From Alteromonas sp. CI.11.F.A3 (GTDB lineage: Bacteria > Pseudomonadota > Gammaproteobacteria > Enterobacterales > Alteromonadaceae), in assembly GCF_032925565.1 (NCBI RefSeq), contig NZ_CP136708.1:4216001-4280000 (forward strand): a DNA stretch of 64,000 nucleotides, written 5' to 3'. Numbering within the stretch: position 1 is the first letter of the stretch; each line of letters begins with the position of its first letter. Both the position numbers and the translations under genes were made by a program. The notes under the pieces are model-generated. The model saw only the letters and a list, made by a program, of their open reading frames with translations. It made no database searches and was not told where the DNA came from. Shown here piece by piece: positions 46,376-56,113 of this stretch.

Positions 46376-47335
46376 ATGTTGTGTTTAGCTGTGTCGTTGT
46401 GTTTATTACTTACTAACCAAAGTGATAACCAGCCTATTCTTACCCGCGAGGTGGTGAATAATGCGCAAAACAATGTTGAATCTCATCAACCTATGCAATG
46501 GTTTGATGTGTGGCAACGCAGCTTCACCGACTCTATGGATTTTACTGTTAGTAAGTTTGATGGCTTATTCTCAGATGGTTCGCAAGTTAAAGAGAAGGCC
46601 AAAGCAGAAGGCCGAATTCAGCTTAGCTGGGAACCTAGAACCCGAGATATCGCAGAAACCGATCTTAGGTTTCGTATTCGTGTTTCACTCCCCCACCTCG
46701 AAAACCGTGTAGATTTACTTTTAAGTGATAATGAAGACGAAACCCAAAGTGACACCATAAAAGCGGCTCGTTCTCCTTCATTAGGAAGGCAAGACAATAC
46801 GACCATTTCACTGCGATTTCGCCCCGACATAAACTCTCACTATTCATTTCGTATAGGTGCAGGCAGGCGTGACCAACTGTATGTAAAGGCTCGCTACCGC
46901 GATGCCTATGCGTTTAATTCCCATTGGGCCATGCTTTACGATACTGAAATATATCAATACACACGGGATCAATTTGGCGCAGAGCTGGGCACCTCTATCC
47001 AGCATGTCAGTCGCAGCAATATTGTCACTCGGCTAAATAACCGTTTTTATTTTCGTGACAATAGTAACGACTGGTTGTGGCGACACGAGTTACAACACTT
47101 GTACCCTATCAACAACAACAATGCCTTAGTTTACAGCCTTATGGTGGAAGGGTTGAACAAACCTACCTATCAAGTAGAAGAGGTATACACAGGGCTACGT
47201 TGGCGTAGTAACCCAATTAGAGAATGGCTTTATTTCGAGGTAGAACCATTCGTACTCTGGCTTCGAAGTGAAGATTTCTCGCCGTCTTACGGTATGGCGC
47301 TGCGTTTAGAGGCCTACTACGGAAAAGGCGAGTAA
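46376..47335 (+). CDS. Hypothetical outer-membrane-like beta-barrel protein
   Basis: A 319-residue protein I do not recognise. It begins with a short hydrophobic signal-like segment (MLCLAVSLCLLLTNQS), then a polar region, and from about residue 90 a series of alternating strands ('TDLRFRIRVSLPHLENRVDLL', 'TTISLRFRPDINSHYSFRIG', 'DQLYVKARYRDAYAF', 'NALVYSLMVEGL', 'YFEVEPFVLWLRSED', 'GMALRLEAYYG'), which suggests a small barrel. It does not end in an aromatic residue, unlike most BAM substrates. GAGGGAG lies 12 nt before the ATG, a long spacing. It is divergent from tatA, and its stop codon lies within a terminator hairpin. Confidence 0.62.
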   Translation: MLCLAVSLCLLLTNQSDNQPILTREVVNNAQNNVESHQPMQWFDVWQRSFTDSMDFTVSKFDGLFSDGSQVKEKAKAEGRIQLSWEPRTRDIAETDLRFRIRVSLPHLENRVDLLLSDNEDETQSDTIKAARSPSLGRQDNTTISLRFRPDINSHYSFRIGAGRRDQLYVKARYRDAYAFNSHWAMLYDTEIYQYTRDQFGAELGTSIQHVSRSNIVTRLNNRFYFRDNSNDWLWRHELQHLYPINNNNALVYSLMVEGLNKPTYQVEEVYTGLRWRSNPIREWLYFEVEPFVLWLRSEDFSPSYGMALRLEAYYGKGE

Positions 47336-47353
47336 CTCTCGTTACTCGCCTTT
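47324..47353 (+). terminator. Terminator hairpin containing a stop codon
   Basis: AAAGGCGAGTAAC (47324-47336) pairs with GTTACTCGCCTTT (47341-47353) around a 4-nt loop. The TAA stop of the preceding gene (47333-47335) is in the 5' arm. The T-run is only three, so strength is uncertain. Confidence 0.6.
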
Positions 47354-47389
47354 AGTACATTATCAATAATCTTACTTAGTGATTGCCTG

Positions 47390-47887
47390 TTACGGGCGTA
47401 ATGCGCGCTCGCCTCGTGCTAAACCACACACGCCAGTGCGCGATGATTCAATCACTTCAGCACATTGAGCCATGGTGGCCGCAAAAGCATCTAGTTTGTC
47501 TGTAGTACCCGTAATTTCAATGGTGTAATTATTCGCATGAACATCTAAAATGCGTCCACGGAAAATATCACTATTGCGCTTTACTTCAGCACGTACTGAT
47601 TCAGTGCGAGTAGCCACTTTAATTAGCATCAACTCGCGCTCAATATGCGTGCCTTCAGTAAGGTCTACCACTTTAAGCACATCAATAAGCTTATTCACTT
47701 GCTTAGTAATCTGCTCAATCACTTTATCATCACCATGAGTAATGATGGTAAGACGCGACAAGCTGCCATCGTCAGTAGGTGCTACACATAACGAGTCTAC
47801 GTTGTAGCCGCGCTGTGAGAAAACACCCACAATACGTGATAACGCGCCAGGGGCGTTTTCCATTAATACTGAAATAATACGTTTCAT
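47390..47887 (-). CDS. ilvH: Acetolactate synthase small (regulatory) subunit
   Basis: ACT-domain subunit that gives valine feedback control to acetolactate synthase. The 165-residue protein opens '[33 protein letters not shown]', the ACT domain, and includes 'QVNKLIDVLKVVDLTEG' and 'RELMLIKV'. Length and sequence match the IlvH rather than the short IlvM/IlvN class. It overlaps ilvI by one nucleotide. Confidence 0.96.
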   Translation of the reverse strand: MKRIISVLMENAPGALSRIVGVFSQRGYNVDSLCVAPTDDGSLSRLTIITHGDDKVIEQITKQVNKLIDVLKVVDLTEGTHIERELMLIKVATRTESVRAEVKRNSDIFRGRILDVHANNYTIEITGTTDKLDAFAATMAQCAEVIESSRTGVCGLARGERALRP

Positions 47888-49605
47888 CAGGTTCGCTCCG
47901 TCTTACTTAAGCGCATATCATCCATAGCGCCAAACTTAATTTGCATTGGATACACGTGCTCGTTTTGGTCTACCGCAATGTCCATAAACACGAGGCGATC
48001 TGTAAGACTGAAACATTTCTCCATAGCTGCATCTAATTCGTCTAATTTATCTACTTTGATACCTACATGGCCATAAGACTCAGCAAGTTTCACGAAGTCT
48101 GGCATAGAGTCCATGTATGAATGCGAGTGACGACCTTTGTAAATCATATCTTGCCACTGACGAACCATACCTAGCGCTCGGTTGTTCAAAGTAATGATTT
48201 TAATCGGCAGGTTGTACTGCAAACAGGTAGACAACTCTTGAATATTCATTTGAATACTACCGTCGCCCGTTACCACGACAGAAGTAGACTCAGGATGTGC
48301 AAACTGCACGCCCATAGCTGCTGGTAAACCAAAGCCCATGGTGCCTAAGCCTCCTGAGTTGATCCACTGGCGAGGCTTATCAAACGGGTAATACAAGGCC
48401 GCAAACATTTGATGCTGGCCTACGTCGGAGCTAACATAAGCTTCACCATTGGTGTGCTTATAAATAGACTGGATAACTTGCTGTGGCTTGATTACCGTAT
48501 CGCCTTGCTCGTAGTTCAAACATTCACGAGAGCGCCATTGAGTAATTTGTTGCCACCAATCGGCTAGCTTTTCTTTTTGACCAGATAGGTCTTTATTAAC
48601 AAGCTGTTCTAAAATTTGGTCGAGTACTTTATCGACTGAGCCAACCACCGGAATATGTGCATTGATGGTTTTAGAGATAGACGCAGGGTCGATATCTACG
48701 TGAATAATATCGGCATGCGGGCAGAATTTATCTACGTTATTGGTAACGCGGTCATCAAAACGTGCCCCTAAGGCAATAATGCAATCGGCATTATGCATGG
48801 TTTTGTTTGCTTCAAGTGTGCCATGCATACCGAGCATACCTACGAACTGTTCATGTGTACCTGGCATGGCGCCTAAGCCCATAAGCGTACACGTCACAGG
48901 CGCATTTAACTTCTCAGCTAGTTCGATAACACGTGATGACGCTTCAGACGTAACTGCACCGCCACCAACGTAAAGTACTGGACGTTCGGCTTTCATCAAT
49001 GAAGCGACTGCTTTTTTGATTTGCTTAGTATGCCCTCGCTCGGTTGGGTTATACGAGCGCATGGTTACATCTGTGGGAAACACATAAGGGTGATCTTCAG
49101 CAACATTAACAATGTCTTTAGGTAAATCGACTACCACTGGGCCAGGGCGACCAGTATTTGCAATGTAGTACGCTTTCGCAATCGCTTCTGGAATATCTAC
49201 CGCACGCTTCACTAAGAAGCTGTGTTTTACGATTGGGCGAGAACACCCTACCATGTCGGTTTCTTGGAAAGCGTCTTCACCGATATGCTTTGAAGGAACT
49301 TGGCCAGACAATACTACCATTGGAATTGAATCCATATAAGCCGTAGCAATACCAGTAATGGTATTGGTTGCACCAGGGCCTGAGGTGACGAGGACTGTGC
49401 CGGTTTTGCCAGTTGAACGTGCATAACCATCCGCCATATGAGCGGCTGCCTGTTCATGACGTACGAGGACATGTTCGACATCTTCTTGCGCATATAAAGC
49501 GTCATAAATGTCTAGTACGGCACCACCGGGGTAGCCGAACACATGTGTTACTCCTACATCTTTTAGCGCTTCTACCACCATGGCAGCGCCCGACATCATT
49601 TTCAC
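47887..49605 (-). CDS. ilvI: Acetolactate synthase large (catalytic) subunit
   Basis: TPP- and FAD-dependent enzyme condensing pyruvate into acetolactate, or with 2-oxobutyrate, for branched-chain amino acids. The 572-residue protein has '[17 protein letters not shown]', catalytic Glu in '[21 protein letters not shown]', and the TPP motif '[18 protein letters not shown]'. A GTG start at 49605 with AGGAGA 8 nt upstream gives '[11 protein letters not shown]', colinear with E. coli IlvI. I see no leader peptide rich in branched-chain codons upstream. Confidence 0.96.
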   Translation of the reverse strand: MKMMSGAAMVVEALKDVGVTHVFGYPGGAVLDIYDALYAQEDVEHVLVRHEQAAAHMADGYARSTGKTGTVLVTSGPGATNTITGIATAYMDSIPMVVLSGQVPSKHIGEDAFQETDMVGCSRPIVKHSFLVKRAVDIPEAIAKAYYIANTGRPGPVVVDLPKDIVNVAEDHPYVFPTDVTMRSYNPTERGHTKQIKKAVASLMKAERPVLYVGGGAVTSEASSRVIELAEKLNAPVTCTLMGLGAMPGTHEQFVGMLGMHGTLEANKTMHNADCIIALGARFDDRVTNNVDKFCPHADIIHVDIDPASISKTINAHIPVVGSVDKVLDQILEQLVNKDLSGQKEKLADWWQQITQWRSRECLNYEQGDTVIKPQQVIQSIYKHTNGEAYVSSDVGQHQMFAALYYPFDKPRQWINSGGLGTMGFGLPAAMGVQFAHPESTSVVVTGDGSIQMNIQELSTCLQYNLPIKIITLNNRALGMVRQWQDMIYKGRHSHSYMDSMPDFVKLAESYGHVGIKVDKLDELDAAMEKCFSLTDRLVFMDIAVDQNEHVYPMQIKFGAMDDMRLSKTERT

Positions 49606-49807
49606 AGTACTATCTCCTGTATCGGTTTGGTGTATTGTCAGCGAATGTTGACGATGAGCGGACTATAACGAAGGACGTAGGAAGATAAAACAGCAAACCG
49701 TACAAAAGTGAGACATATATCCCAATATTCAAGATAAATAGGATAAATCTTTCGTTATGGTGAAATTAATGGCGATTATTAGGATGAATTTCACAAGAAA
49801 TTAACAA

Positions 49808-50188
49808 CTAATCGTCATCAATGTCTATTTCAAGGCCGTTGTTATCATCTATTCCCATATTATCGTCTGCATCTTCTGTTACAGCACGCTTAGAACCATA
49901 AATACTGGCCGCTTTTGGCCGGTTGATTCGGGTTTGATATTTGACCCACGCTTTAGCTTGAGGTGTTTGCGGCTCACATTGCCCCAGTGCAGCATTGAGA
50001 TAATTTATTTCAATGTCTGAACTAGGTTCAATCTTGCCATCGACTAAGGCTGCAAACAAACTACCATGGGCTTGCAATAACTTGCTTTCAGAAATTGAAA
50101 AATCACCGGAGCGTGCAAAACCATAAGGGTAATGCTTTTTATCAGCAAACGGACGGTTGATCAGTTTCTCTCTGGATAACGTTGTCAT
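49808..50188 (-). CDS. maoP: DUF413 / MaoP (YifE) family protein
   Basis: A 126-residue protein resembling E. coli MaoP, which with the maoS site organises the Ori macrodomain. The shared core includes 'FADKKHYPYGFARSGDFSI', 'ESKLLQAHGSLFAALVDG' and 'KAWVKYQTRINRPK'. The C-terminus is a longer acidic tail ending 'EIDIDDD'. The ATG at 50188 has AGGGGG 5 nt upstream; an upstream frame to 50254 is not needed. It is transcribed alone. I did not try to identify a maoS-like site. Confidence 0.85.
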   Translation of the reverse strand: MTTLSREKLINRPFADKKHYPYGFARSGDFSISESKLLQAHGSLFAALVDGKIEPSSDIEINYLNAALGQCEPQTPQAKAWVKYQTRINRPKAASIYGSKRAVTEDADDNMGIDDNNGLEIDIDDD

Positions 50189-50449
50189 ATGACCCCCTAT
50201 CTCAGCCTTTCTAGCTATTATAATACTCCGCATCGTGCGCCGATGAGGAACCATTAACCGCGCGACTGTGCCGCTTGGCTCATTACACTGATAATTAGAT
50301 AGTTGGGATCAACAATGCTGTCAAACAGGAAAACGTGATAAAAGAAATACTTAATAAAACTGTAAAATGCACCGATAGCGATGCGCGTTACATAAGCAAC
50401 GCACACTTAGTACTAACGCGCATTCTGATTAAGGTATGTAGAGCAAATA

Positions 50450-50944
50450 CTACTTTCTAGTTTTCGGTACCCAAGCCCAAACCATTTCACACAGAACCGG
50501 TTCAATGCCCTGGGCATCCGTTACTTTAACGGCTACCGTCACTTCACCTTTTTCTTGTGTTTGCATTAATACTATTTGTTCATCTGTAAGGTGGGCAACA
50601 GCATGCATGTCGCCTTGCGCGCGCTTCACATATTTAAAATTCATTTCTTTGATAAGCGGTAATTTGTCACCAGGTAGGTTAACCCCAACAACAAAGCCCG
50701 TTGACGATTCTGCCAACAACGCCATTGCCGCAGCATGCACGCTGCCAATATGGTTTTGCGCCTTCTTATAATTTTTCTGGCGGAAAGTCACTGACTTCAA
50801 ATCGGTTTCCAGAATATCTATGCTGACCGTGCCCGTTAATTTCACTTTATAGCGGAACATCCACGTCAGCATACGCTGGCGTAGCCATGTTGGATAGGTA
50901 TTGGCTTTTTTCGCAAAGCTGCGAAGTGGGTTTGGTACGGACAT
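50450..50944 (-). CDS. DUF4442 hotdog-fold thioesterase-like protein
   Basis: A 164-residue single-domain protein of the PaaI/DUF4442 hotdog group, whose members are acyl-CoA thioesterase-like. The hotdog helix and neighbouring strand are visible in 'NHIGSVHAAAMALLAESSTGF', with the conserved H-AA-ALAE pattern, followed by 'MNFKYVKRAQGDMHAVAHL'. No signal peptide. It is a single gene; substrate unknown. Confidence 0.8.
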   Translation of the reverse strand: MSVPNPLRSFAKKANTYPTWLRQRMLTWMFRYKVKLTGTVSIDILETDLKSVTFRQKNYKKAQNHIGSVHAAAMALLAESSTGFVVGVNLPGDKLPLIKEMNFKYVKRAQGDMHAVAHLTDEQIVLMQTQEKGEVTVAVKVTDAQGIEPVLCEMVWAWVPKTRK

Positions 50945-51017
50945 AGTTTTCTCTTCACTTACACTTTCTGGTTTGACCAGTTAGAGTAGGCGCAGCGTCT
51001 TCATCTTGCAAGCATTT

Positions 51018-52577
51018 TTAACAATAGCCCAACAACTTTTGAAGCTCGGTTGTGTGGGTTTCATAATGCTTCCACCTGCCGATAGAGCGCGTATTGATAG
51101 GCTCTCTTACTTGTACTTTACTGGCGGTTGAAACCGGCAAGGTATTTTTGTCTACATCGATGCATTGCGCTTCCCATGACAAATTGCAATAAGCGAGCAG
51201 CGAAGCCACTTCTTTTTGTGGGTCATTTACCAATGCTTCATACGACTGTAGCCTGATGTTCTCAGGAAACGCTTGTTGAAATGCATGCACCCAGTCACGA
51301 AACCCATTATACATCTGCCCTATTGTATTCAAGCTATAGGCGTAAGCGTAATAAGGGCTGTTTATTGAAAATAATTGGCGATAATTGCCCACACATGTAT
51401 CCATGGGATCTCGCATTAAGCACACAATTTTCGCATTAGGTAGTGCTTGTCGAATTAGATTGATATAGAAAAAGTTGAACGGGAGTTTATCCACCAGCCG
51501 CTCTCCTTTGTTGCGCAAATACTGGGTTCGCTCCATATAAAGTTGGCCGATACTTTTTTTATCAATCTGTTGTGCAGCTTGAAGCGTGGCTAAATCGAGA
51601 ACATGCGGCGAAGCGGTTTTCGTCAAACTTTTCACGGCCACCCCAAAGTCTTGTAATTCACCACCTGACGCGACCTCGCTGTGGTGACTCAATATACGCT
51701 CAACTAAGGTCGTGCCTGAACGTGGCATGCCAATAACAAAAATGGGAGCATCACTTTGCTCGCCGTCACTACTGTTTGAATGTGAGCGTGTAATATCGTG
51801 CTTTAAATACTGAAACAATTGCGAAAAGCTGGCTAACGAATCTTCACTGGCTTTTGCTTGTGGGGCTTTCGCGTGTTTTAACGCGAAAAAAGCCTTATCG
51901 TAATCTCCTAACCCTTCATACTCTTTTGCCAGTGCATGCCCAATATGTAATCTGCCCTCAATGTTATTGCTCGCGCTATCTGCAGCAGCCAGTAACTGAG
52001 CGATATGATTGCTATTGGCCGTCGCTTTACCTAAATCTGACAACGCGAAATGCGCCTGATAAAAGTGTGGAGCCAGTTTTATAGCGACTTCAAAATGCTT
52101 TCTTGCCGTATCAAATTGCCCGACAAATTTATTGCTGACCGCAAAATTATAATGATACTGAGGGTTCGATGAATCGATAGAAAGTGCCTTGTCAAAATAC
52201 GCCAATGCTTTTTCATGCAGACCAACGCGGCTAAGTGCTACTCCAACCGTATCTAAATCGAGTGCTCTAGTAAGGCTAGCAGGTTCTGCCTTTGCACTTG
52301 CATCAAGTGCTTTGTGCATATCACCTCGCAATGCAAAACACTTCGCTAAATAGGCAAAACTAACAGCCCGTGCTTCAAGCGCATTAGATTTTTCGAGTAA
52401 CTTAATTGCCTTATTTATTTGTCCTAACTCAATATGAATCACACCTAAAAGAAAATAAGCGTGAGGGTGATCACCAAAGCGCTGGATGACATCCACGCAA
52501 CATTGGTGTGCACGTTGAAAATCTCGTTGATTTAAAAATCGAACTGCGTTTTCAAATAACTGATTGGGTGTATTCAT
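51018..52577 (-). CDS. TPR-containing sulfotransferase
   Basis: A 519-residue protein with about six TPR units in the first 230 residues ('ALAYFDKALSIDSSNPQYHYN', 'AFFALKHAK') and a PAPS-dependent sulfotransferase domain after that. The 5'-phosphosulfate-binding loop is 'FVIGMPRSGTTLVERILSHH' (about residue 275-294), and the 3'-phosphate site is 'CLMRDPMDTCVGNYR'. No signal peptide. It follows the TonB-dependent receptor on the same strand, 69 bp away with a terminator between. Such pairs occur in Alteromonadales and Sphingomonadales. The acceptor of the sulfate is unknown. Confidence 0.86.
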   Translation of the reverse strand: MNTPNQLFENAVRFLNQRDFQRAHQCCVDVIQRFGDHPHAYFLLGVIHIELGQINKAIKLLEKSNALEARAVSFAYLAKCFALRGDMHKALDASAKAEPASLTRALDLDTVGVALSRVGLHEKALAYFDKALSIDSSNPQYHYNFAVSNKFVGQFDTARKHFEVAIKLAPHFYQAHFALSDLGKATANSNHIAQLLAAADSASNNIEGRLHIGHALAKEYEGLGDYDKAFFALKHAKAPQAKASEDSLASFSQLFQYLKHDITRSHSNSSDGEQSDAPIFVIGMPRSGTTLVERILSHHSEVASGGELQDFGVAVKSLTKTASPHVLDLATLQAAQQIDKKSIGQLYMERTQYLRNKGERLVDKLPFNFFYINLIRQALPNAKIVCLMRDPMDTCVGNYRQLFSINSPYYAYAYSLNTIGQMYNGFRDWVHAFQQAFPENIRLQSYEALVNDPQKEVASLLAYCNLSWEAQCIDVDKNTLPVSTASKVQVREPINTRSIGRWKHYETHTTELQKLLGYC

Positions 52578-52596
52578 TTAAACTCTTAAAAAATAA

Positions 52597-52621
52597 AAAA
52601 GGCACCGATTAAAGTGCCTTT
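52597..52621 (-). terminator. Intrinsic terminator of the TonB-dependent receptor gene
   Basis: AAAGGCAC (52598-52605) pairs with GTGCCTTT (52614-52621) around an 8-nt loop. On the minus strand it is followed by a T-rich run. It lies between the receptor stop and the sulfotransferase start, so the sulfotransferase may depend on read-through or its own promoter. Confidence 0.78.
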
Positions 52622-52646
52622 ATTTATACCACTCGCGATGGTGGTG

Positions 52647-55118
52647 TTACATACCAAATTGATAGTTGAATTTCAGTCCAACGGTACGTGGCGTTAACAA
52701 GTAATGCCCGTAGTTACGTTGGATATCGGTTCCATTTGGTTGAAGCGTGCTATCAAAAGCGCCTAATCCAATATCGCCAACATTCCGTCTGGTTGATGTG
52801 AATGCATATTTATCAAACAAGTTGTCGATGTAAAAGGTGACTGACCAATCTTCGTCGGAAATACGCGCATTAAGATTACTTACCGCGTAGCCAGGTAACG
52901 CTTCGCCATCTTGACGTAAACCCACTGTGGTATAAATGTCACTTTGCGCAGTAATACCGTAGTTAACGTCCAGCATTTTATCGTCAAAAATTTCTTGGCT
53001 ATACGTTATACCAAGAGAAAATTGATGTTCTGCAGAACCTGGTAGCCTATCGCCATCTTTACCGTCGAAGTAATCTTGAAGCTCCGTTCCTTGCTCATCA
53101 ATCACCCCAAATAGAAAAGGCGCATCGGCGGTAAGTTCCGCTTTTGTATAAGCGTAGGTAGCATAAGCTCTGATATTATCACTCAATAAGGTGCGCAATG
53201 AGAGCTCAACCCCTTTCGAAGCCGCACCTTCTGCGTTAACGGTAATAGGTTGTTGGCCATTAACCGTAGCGCCCGATACTTGCGGATCTGCCCAGTCTAC
53301 ATAAAACAAGGCGGTGTTAACTTGTAGCTTGTTACTAAAGTAACTGGTTTTCACACCGGCTTCATAGTTAGTTGTTGTGTCAGCCTCATAAAGTTGCTCT
53401 TCAGGCTCAGCACAAATAATCTGATTATTAAGCTCATCAATGTTATCTGGACAAGCTGCTACACTGTTGGCGCCACCAATGCGGAAACCTTCACTGATGG
53501 TCACGTAACCCATTGTGTCCGACGTAAACTGGTAGCTCGTATTGAATTTAAGTAGTGTACCGCTATCGTCTGCGGATTCTTCACCATAGTCTAAGACGAT
53601 AGAATCAGAATCTCGTCCCTCAAATACCGAGTAGTAAAGAGGTAAGTCTACCGCAGAGCGACTAAAGACTTCATATTCGTAGGCGCGAAGACCCAAGGTG
53701 ATATCCCACTTATCGGTGAGCTCATAAGTAAGTTCACCAAATAATGCTTTCTCCGTTACCTCTGAATGATCTACAGAGTAATACTCAAGGTCGTCTGGTC
53801 GATAATTACCGCCCACTTCCCACACATCTATAGCATATTCGTCAAAGTTAGGAGTGTATTCTTTACTACTTCCGTCACTATCAACGTCATAGTAAAAGCC
53901 GCCTACAATCCAAGATAATGGCCCACTACCTTGAGAAACTAACCGTACTTCTTGCGTAAAGATCTCACGTTCTTCCACTTCTTCCGTGTAGGCAGAAAAT
54001 GCGGGGAACTCTTCGTAGCTATAATCTAAGCGAATAAGCAGATCAGTTTGGTCACGTTGTCCATTTGCTTCAAATTTTGAGAAGCCCGTAGCAGTAACAA
54101 GCTCTGCAAATCCTAAGTCTGCTTTAACCTCTAAGCTTAATAATGAATCTTCCCTTTCTCGAGGCTCTTCATAGCGATAAGCTGATTCGTACTTGCCGAC
54201 AATATCACTTAACGGGTTTTCGTCAGATAAAGCGTCATAATGCGTGATTGAACGGCCTTCAACGTCTTGCTTTTGATAGAAGTAAGTCAGGGTTGCATCA
54301 ATGTCGTCGGTGGGCACCCAGCGCACTGCAACACGACCAGTGAGTGTATCTTCACCGTTTGCATCTTTTACTTGCTCAATATTGTCGCTCACTGCGTCAC
54401 TGTCTGACCAGTCAGGATTGGGAAGCGACACACCACCGTCTTTAACGACATAGTTATAATCGAGATAGCCTGGGTTGTTGAGGTAATTTAATGATGCTCT
54501 TATTCCCAACTCACCCTCAATAATAGGTGCGTTGAAAACAAAGCTACCTTCCCCACCAAGAGAATCACTTTCATTAATACTGAAAACATCGGCAGTGACT
54601 TCCCCAGAAGCAAAATCAAGATCGACCGCTTTTGGAATGTAACGAATTGCCCCACCTAATGTGCCAGCACCATACAAGGTCCCTTGTGGACCAATAAGCA
54701 CCTCTACACGATCCACATCGAGTAAACGCATATTTAAAAACAGAGGGATATCGCCAAAGTAGGTTGCTACGGTGCCGCCGTCTGAACTTGGACCCGAAGA
54801 GTTGGTATTTAACCCTCTCACAATAATAGGTGAGTCATCACGACCACCTTGGTCGGTGACGGTTAAACCTGGTACCCAGCGTGCCACTGAGTCTAAATCT
54901 TCGATATTTTGCTGAGCCAACACGTCCGATGTTATGGCGGAGATATTAATTGGAACTTCCTGCAGAGAACCACTTCGGCGGGTTGCAGTAACTTCAATTT
55001 TTTCTACTTGTTTTTCATCTACAGTAACTTCTTGGGCGACAACCGCACTGCTGGTTAAAGCAGTAAATACAGCGCCGGCAACCAAAGAGTACCCGAAGGT
55101 GCTGCCTTGATAGTGCAT
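52647..55118 (-). CDS. TonB-dependent outer-membrane receptor
   Basis: An 823-residue receptor for energised uptake across the outer membrane. It has a signal peptide (hydrophobic about 8-27, cut near 'VVAQE'), a TonB-box-like 'KIEVTATRRSGSLQEVPINI', a plug domain ('ITSDVLAQQNIEDLDSVARWVPGL', 'SPIIVRGLN', 'GPQGTLYGAGTLGGAIRYI') and a 22-strand barrel ending 'TPRTVGLKFNYQF' plus GM. The plug pattern resembles receptors paired with degradation or sulfotransferase genes rather than classic siderophore receptors. No clear Fur box or cobalamin riboswitch was seen upstream. The substrate cannot be named. Confidence 0.92.
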   Translation of the reverse strand: MHYQGSTFGYSLVAGAVFTALTSSAVVAQEVTVDEKQVEKIEVTATRRSGSLQEVPINISAITSDVLAQQNIEDLDSVARWVPGLTVTDQGGRDDSPIIVRGLNTNSSGPSSDGGTVATYFGDIPLFLNMRLLDVDRVEVLIGPQGTLYGAGTLGGAIRYIPKAVDLDFASGEVTADVFSINESDSLGGEGSFVFNAPIIEGELGIRASLNYLNNPGYLDYNYVVKDGGVSLPNPDWSDSDAVSDNIEQVKDANGEDTLTGRVAVRWVPTDDIDATLTYFYQKQDVEGRSITHYDALSDENPLSDIVGKYESAYRYEEPREREDSLLSLEVKADLGFAELVTATGFSKFEANGQRDQTDLLIRLDYSYEEFPAFSAYTEEVEEREIFTQEVRLVSQGSGPLSWIVGGFYYDVDSDGSSKEYTPNFDEYAIDVWEVGGNYRPDDLEYYSVDHSEVTEKALFGELTYELTDKWDITLGLRAYEYEVFSRSAVDLPLYYSVFEGRDSDSIVLDYGEESADDSGTLLKFNTSYQFTSDTMGYVTISEGFRIGGANSVAACPDNIDELNNQIICAEPEEQLYEADTTTNYEAGVKTSYFSNKLQVNTALFYVDWADPQVSGATVNGQQPITVNAEGAASKGVELSLRTLLSDNIRAYATYAYTKAELTADAPFLFGVIDEQGTELQDYFDGKDGDRLPGSAEHQFSLGITYSQEIFDDKMLDVNYGITAQSDIYTTVGLRQDGEALPGYAVSNLNARISDEDWSVTFYIDNLFDKYAFTSTRRNVGDIGLGAFDSTLQPNGTDIQRNYGHYLLTPRTVGLKFNYQFGM

Positions 55119-55613
55119 GCTTATGTTTTCTCCTGGCGTGGCTTCTATCTAATACCCATTTGTTTTCTTATTGGGCACGTACATCAGTATTTTCAGCATG
55201 ACTCGTAGCAGAATCTATGCCGTAAAAGGCGCGCATTCTAAAGCAAAAACACATTAATACTTAATATTTTTTGAATAAATATGCTCTAATATCGCGCATG
55301 CATGCACTATTTTGAAATAAAGCTACTGATAGCCGCATTTCATGCAAGCTTAATCATTGATAATTATGCATTTTTACCCAGCATCACCAATTTAGTGAAA
55401 TTACGCCCCAAAAAAGTGCGAAAACTCAAGAATAAAAACCCATTCAAAATTTAGGGTCTTTTTATACGTATATTAGTAGGAAATTTACATTCAACTGCGC
55501 TTTAGTGAGCGTACTTACGCGCTTTTATCAGCAATTTACGCTCAAATGAACAAGCTTAATTTAATTAGTGGTGCAATTTCAGGATTAGAGACGCGTCGAA
55601 TTTTAGGCATTAC
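55119..55613. other. AT-rich intergenic region upstream of the TonB-dependent receptor
   Basis: About 495 bp with no gene. It presumably holds the receptor promoter. Runs of A/T and a GCATGCATGC palindromic stretch near 55297 are visible. I found no convincing Fur box or riboswitch. Confidence 0.5.
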
Positions 55614-55686
55614 TGCGTAGGAAATGGAATTGGTAACTGGTCGACACTCGGTCGCCGAGAACCGGTCGCGGCCACACAGGGGGCGC
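55614..55686 (-). repeat. tRNA-Gly-derived repeat unit 1 (most decayed)
   Basis: Shares with units 2 and 3 the cassette running from 'taactggYcgacactcgg' to 'cacagggggcgc', but its tRNA-end part is largely eroded. It lies 121 nt from unit 2. On the plus strand an ATG at 55624 opens a 26-codon frame through the cassette. Confidence 0.8.
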
Positions 55687-55733
55687 ATTACCATAGCAGG
55701 CTAATTTAAATTAATTACTAAGATATGAAAATT

Positions 55734-55807
55734 TGGAGCGGAAAACGAGATTTGTAACTGGCCGACACTCGGTCGCCGGGAACCGGTCGCGGGCCCACAG
55801 GGGTCGC
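55734..55807 (-). repeat. tRNA-Gly-derived repeat unit 2
   Basis: 74 nt. On the minus strand it ends with the CCA-terminated 3' end of tRNA-Gly (TCTCGTTTTCCGCTCCA). The 5' remainder is a GC-rich cassette unrelated to the tRNA D and anticodon arms. It cannot form the acceptor stem. Confidence 0.88.
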
Positions 55808-55853
55808 TTTATTCAATCTGATATGATGCTAACGTAATTTGAAGTATAAAATT

Positions 55854-55927
55854 TGGAGCGGAAAACGGGGTTTGTAACTGGCCGACACTCGGTCGCCGAG
55901 AACCGGTCGCGGCCCCACAGGGGGCGC
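55854..55927 (-). repeat. tRNA-Gly-derived repeat unit 3
   Basis: 74 nt, placed exactly 120 nt from unit 2 and 120 nt from the intact tRNA at 55974. The cassette is nearly identical to units 1 and 2, with GGCC at both ends of its core and internal CTCGG-CGA-CCGAG pairing. The spacer after it on the plus strand ends with the same 'agtataaaa' word as the neighbouring spacer. Confidence 0.88.
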
Positions 55928-55973
55928 ACTAATCAGAGTGATTAATGTTTTATTCGTTCAGAGTATAAAAATT

Positions 55974-56049
<76 letters not shown>

Positions 56050-56113
56050 ATAGAGTCGATGCTGTTGCATCTGATGATACTCACTACCATTTGGATTGTG
56101 ATAGGAGTTTTTT

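Noticed and set aside
55350..55372. A Fur-box-like AT-rich stretch upstream of the TonB-dependent receptor
   Set aside because: Only about half of the positions match the 19-bp consensus in any alignment I tried.
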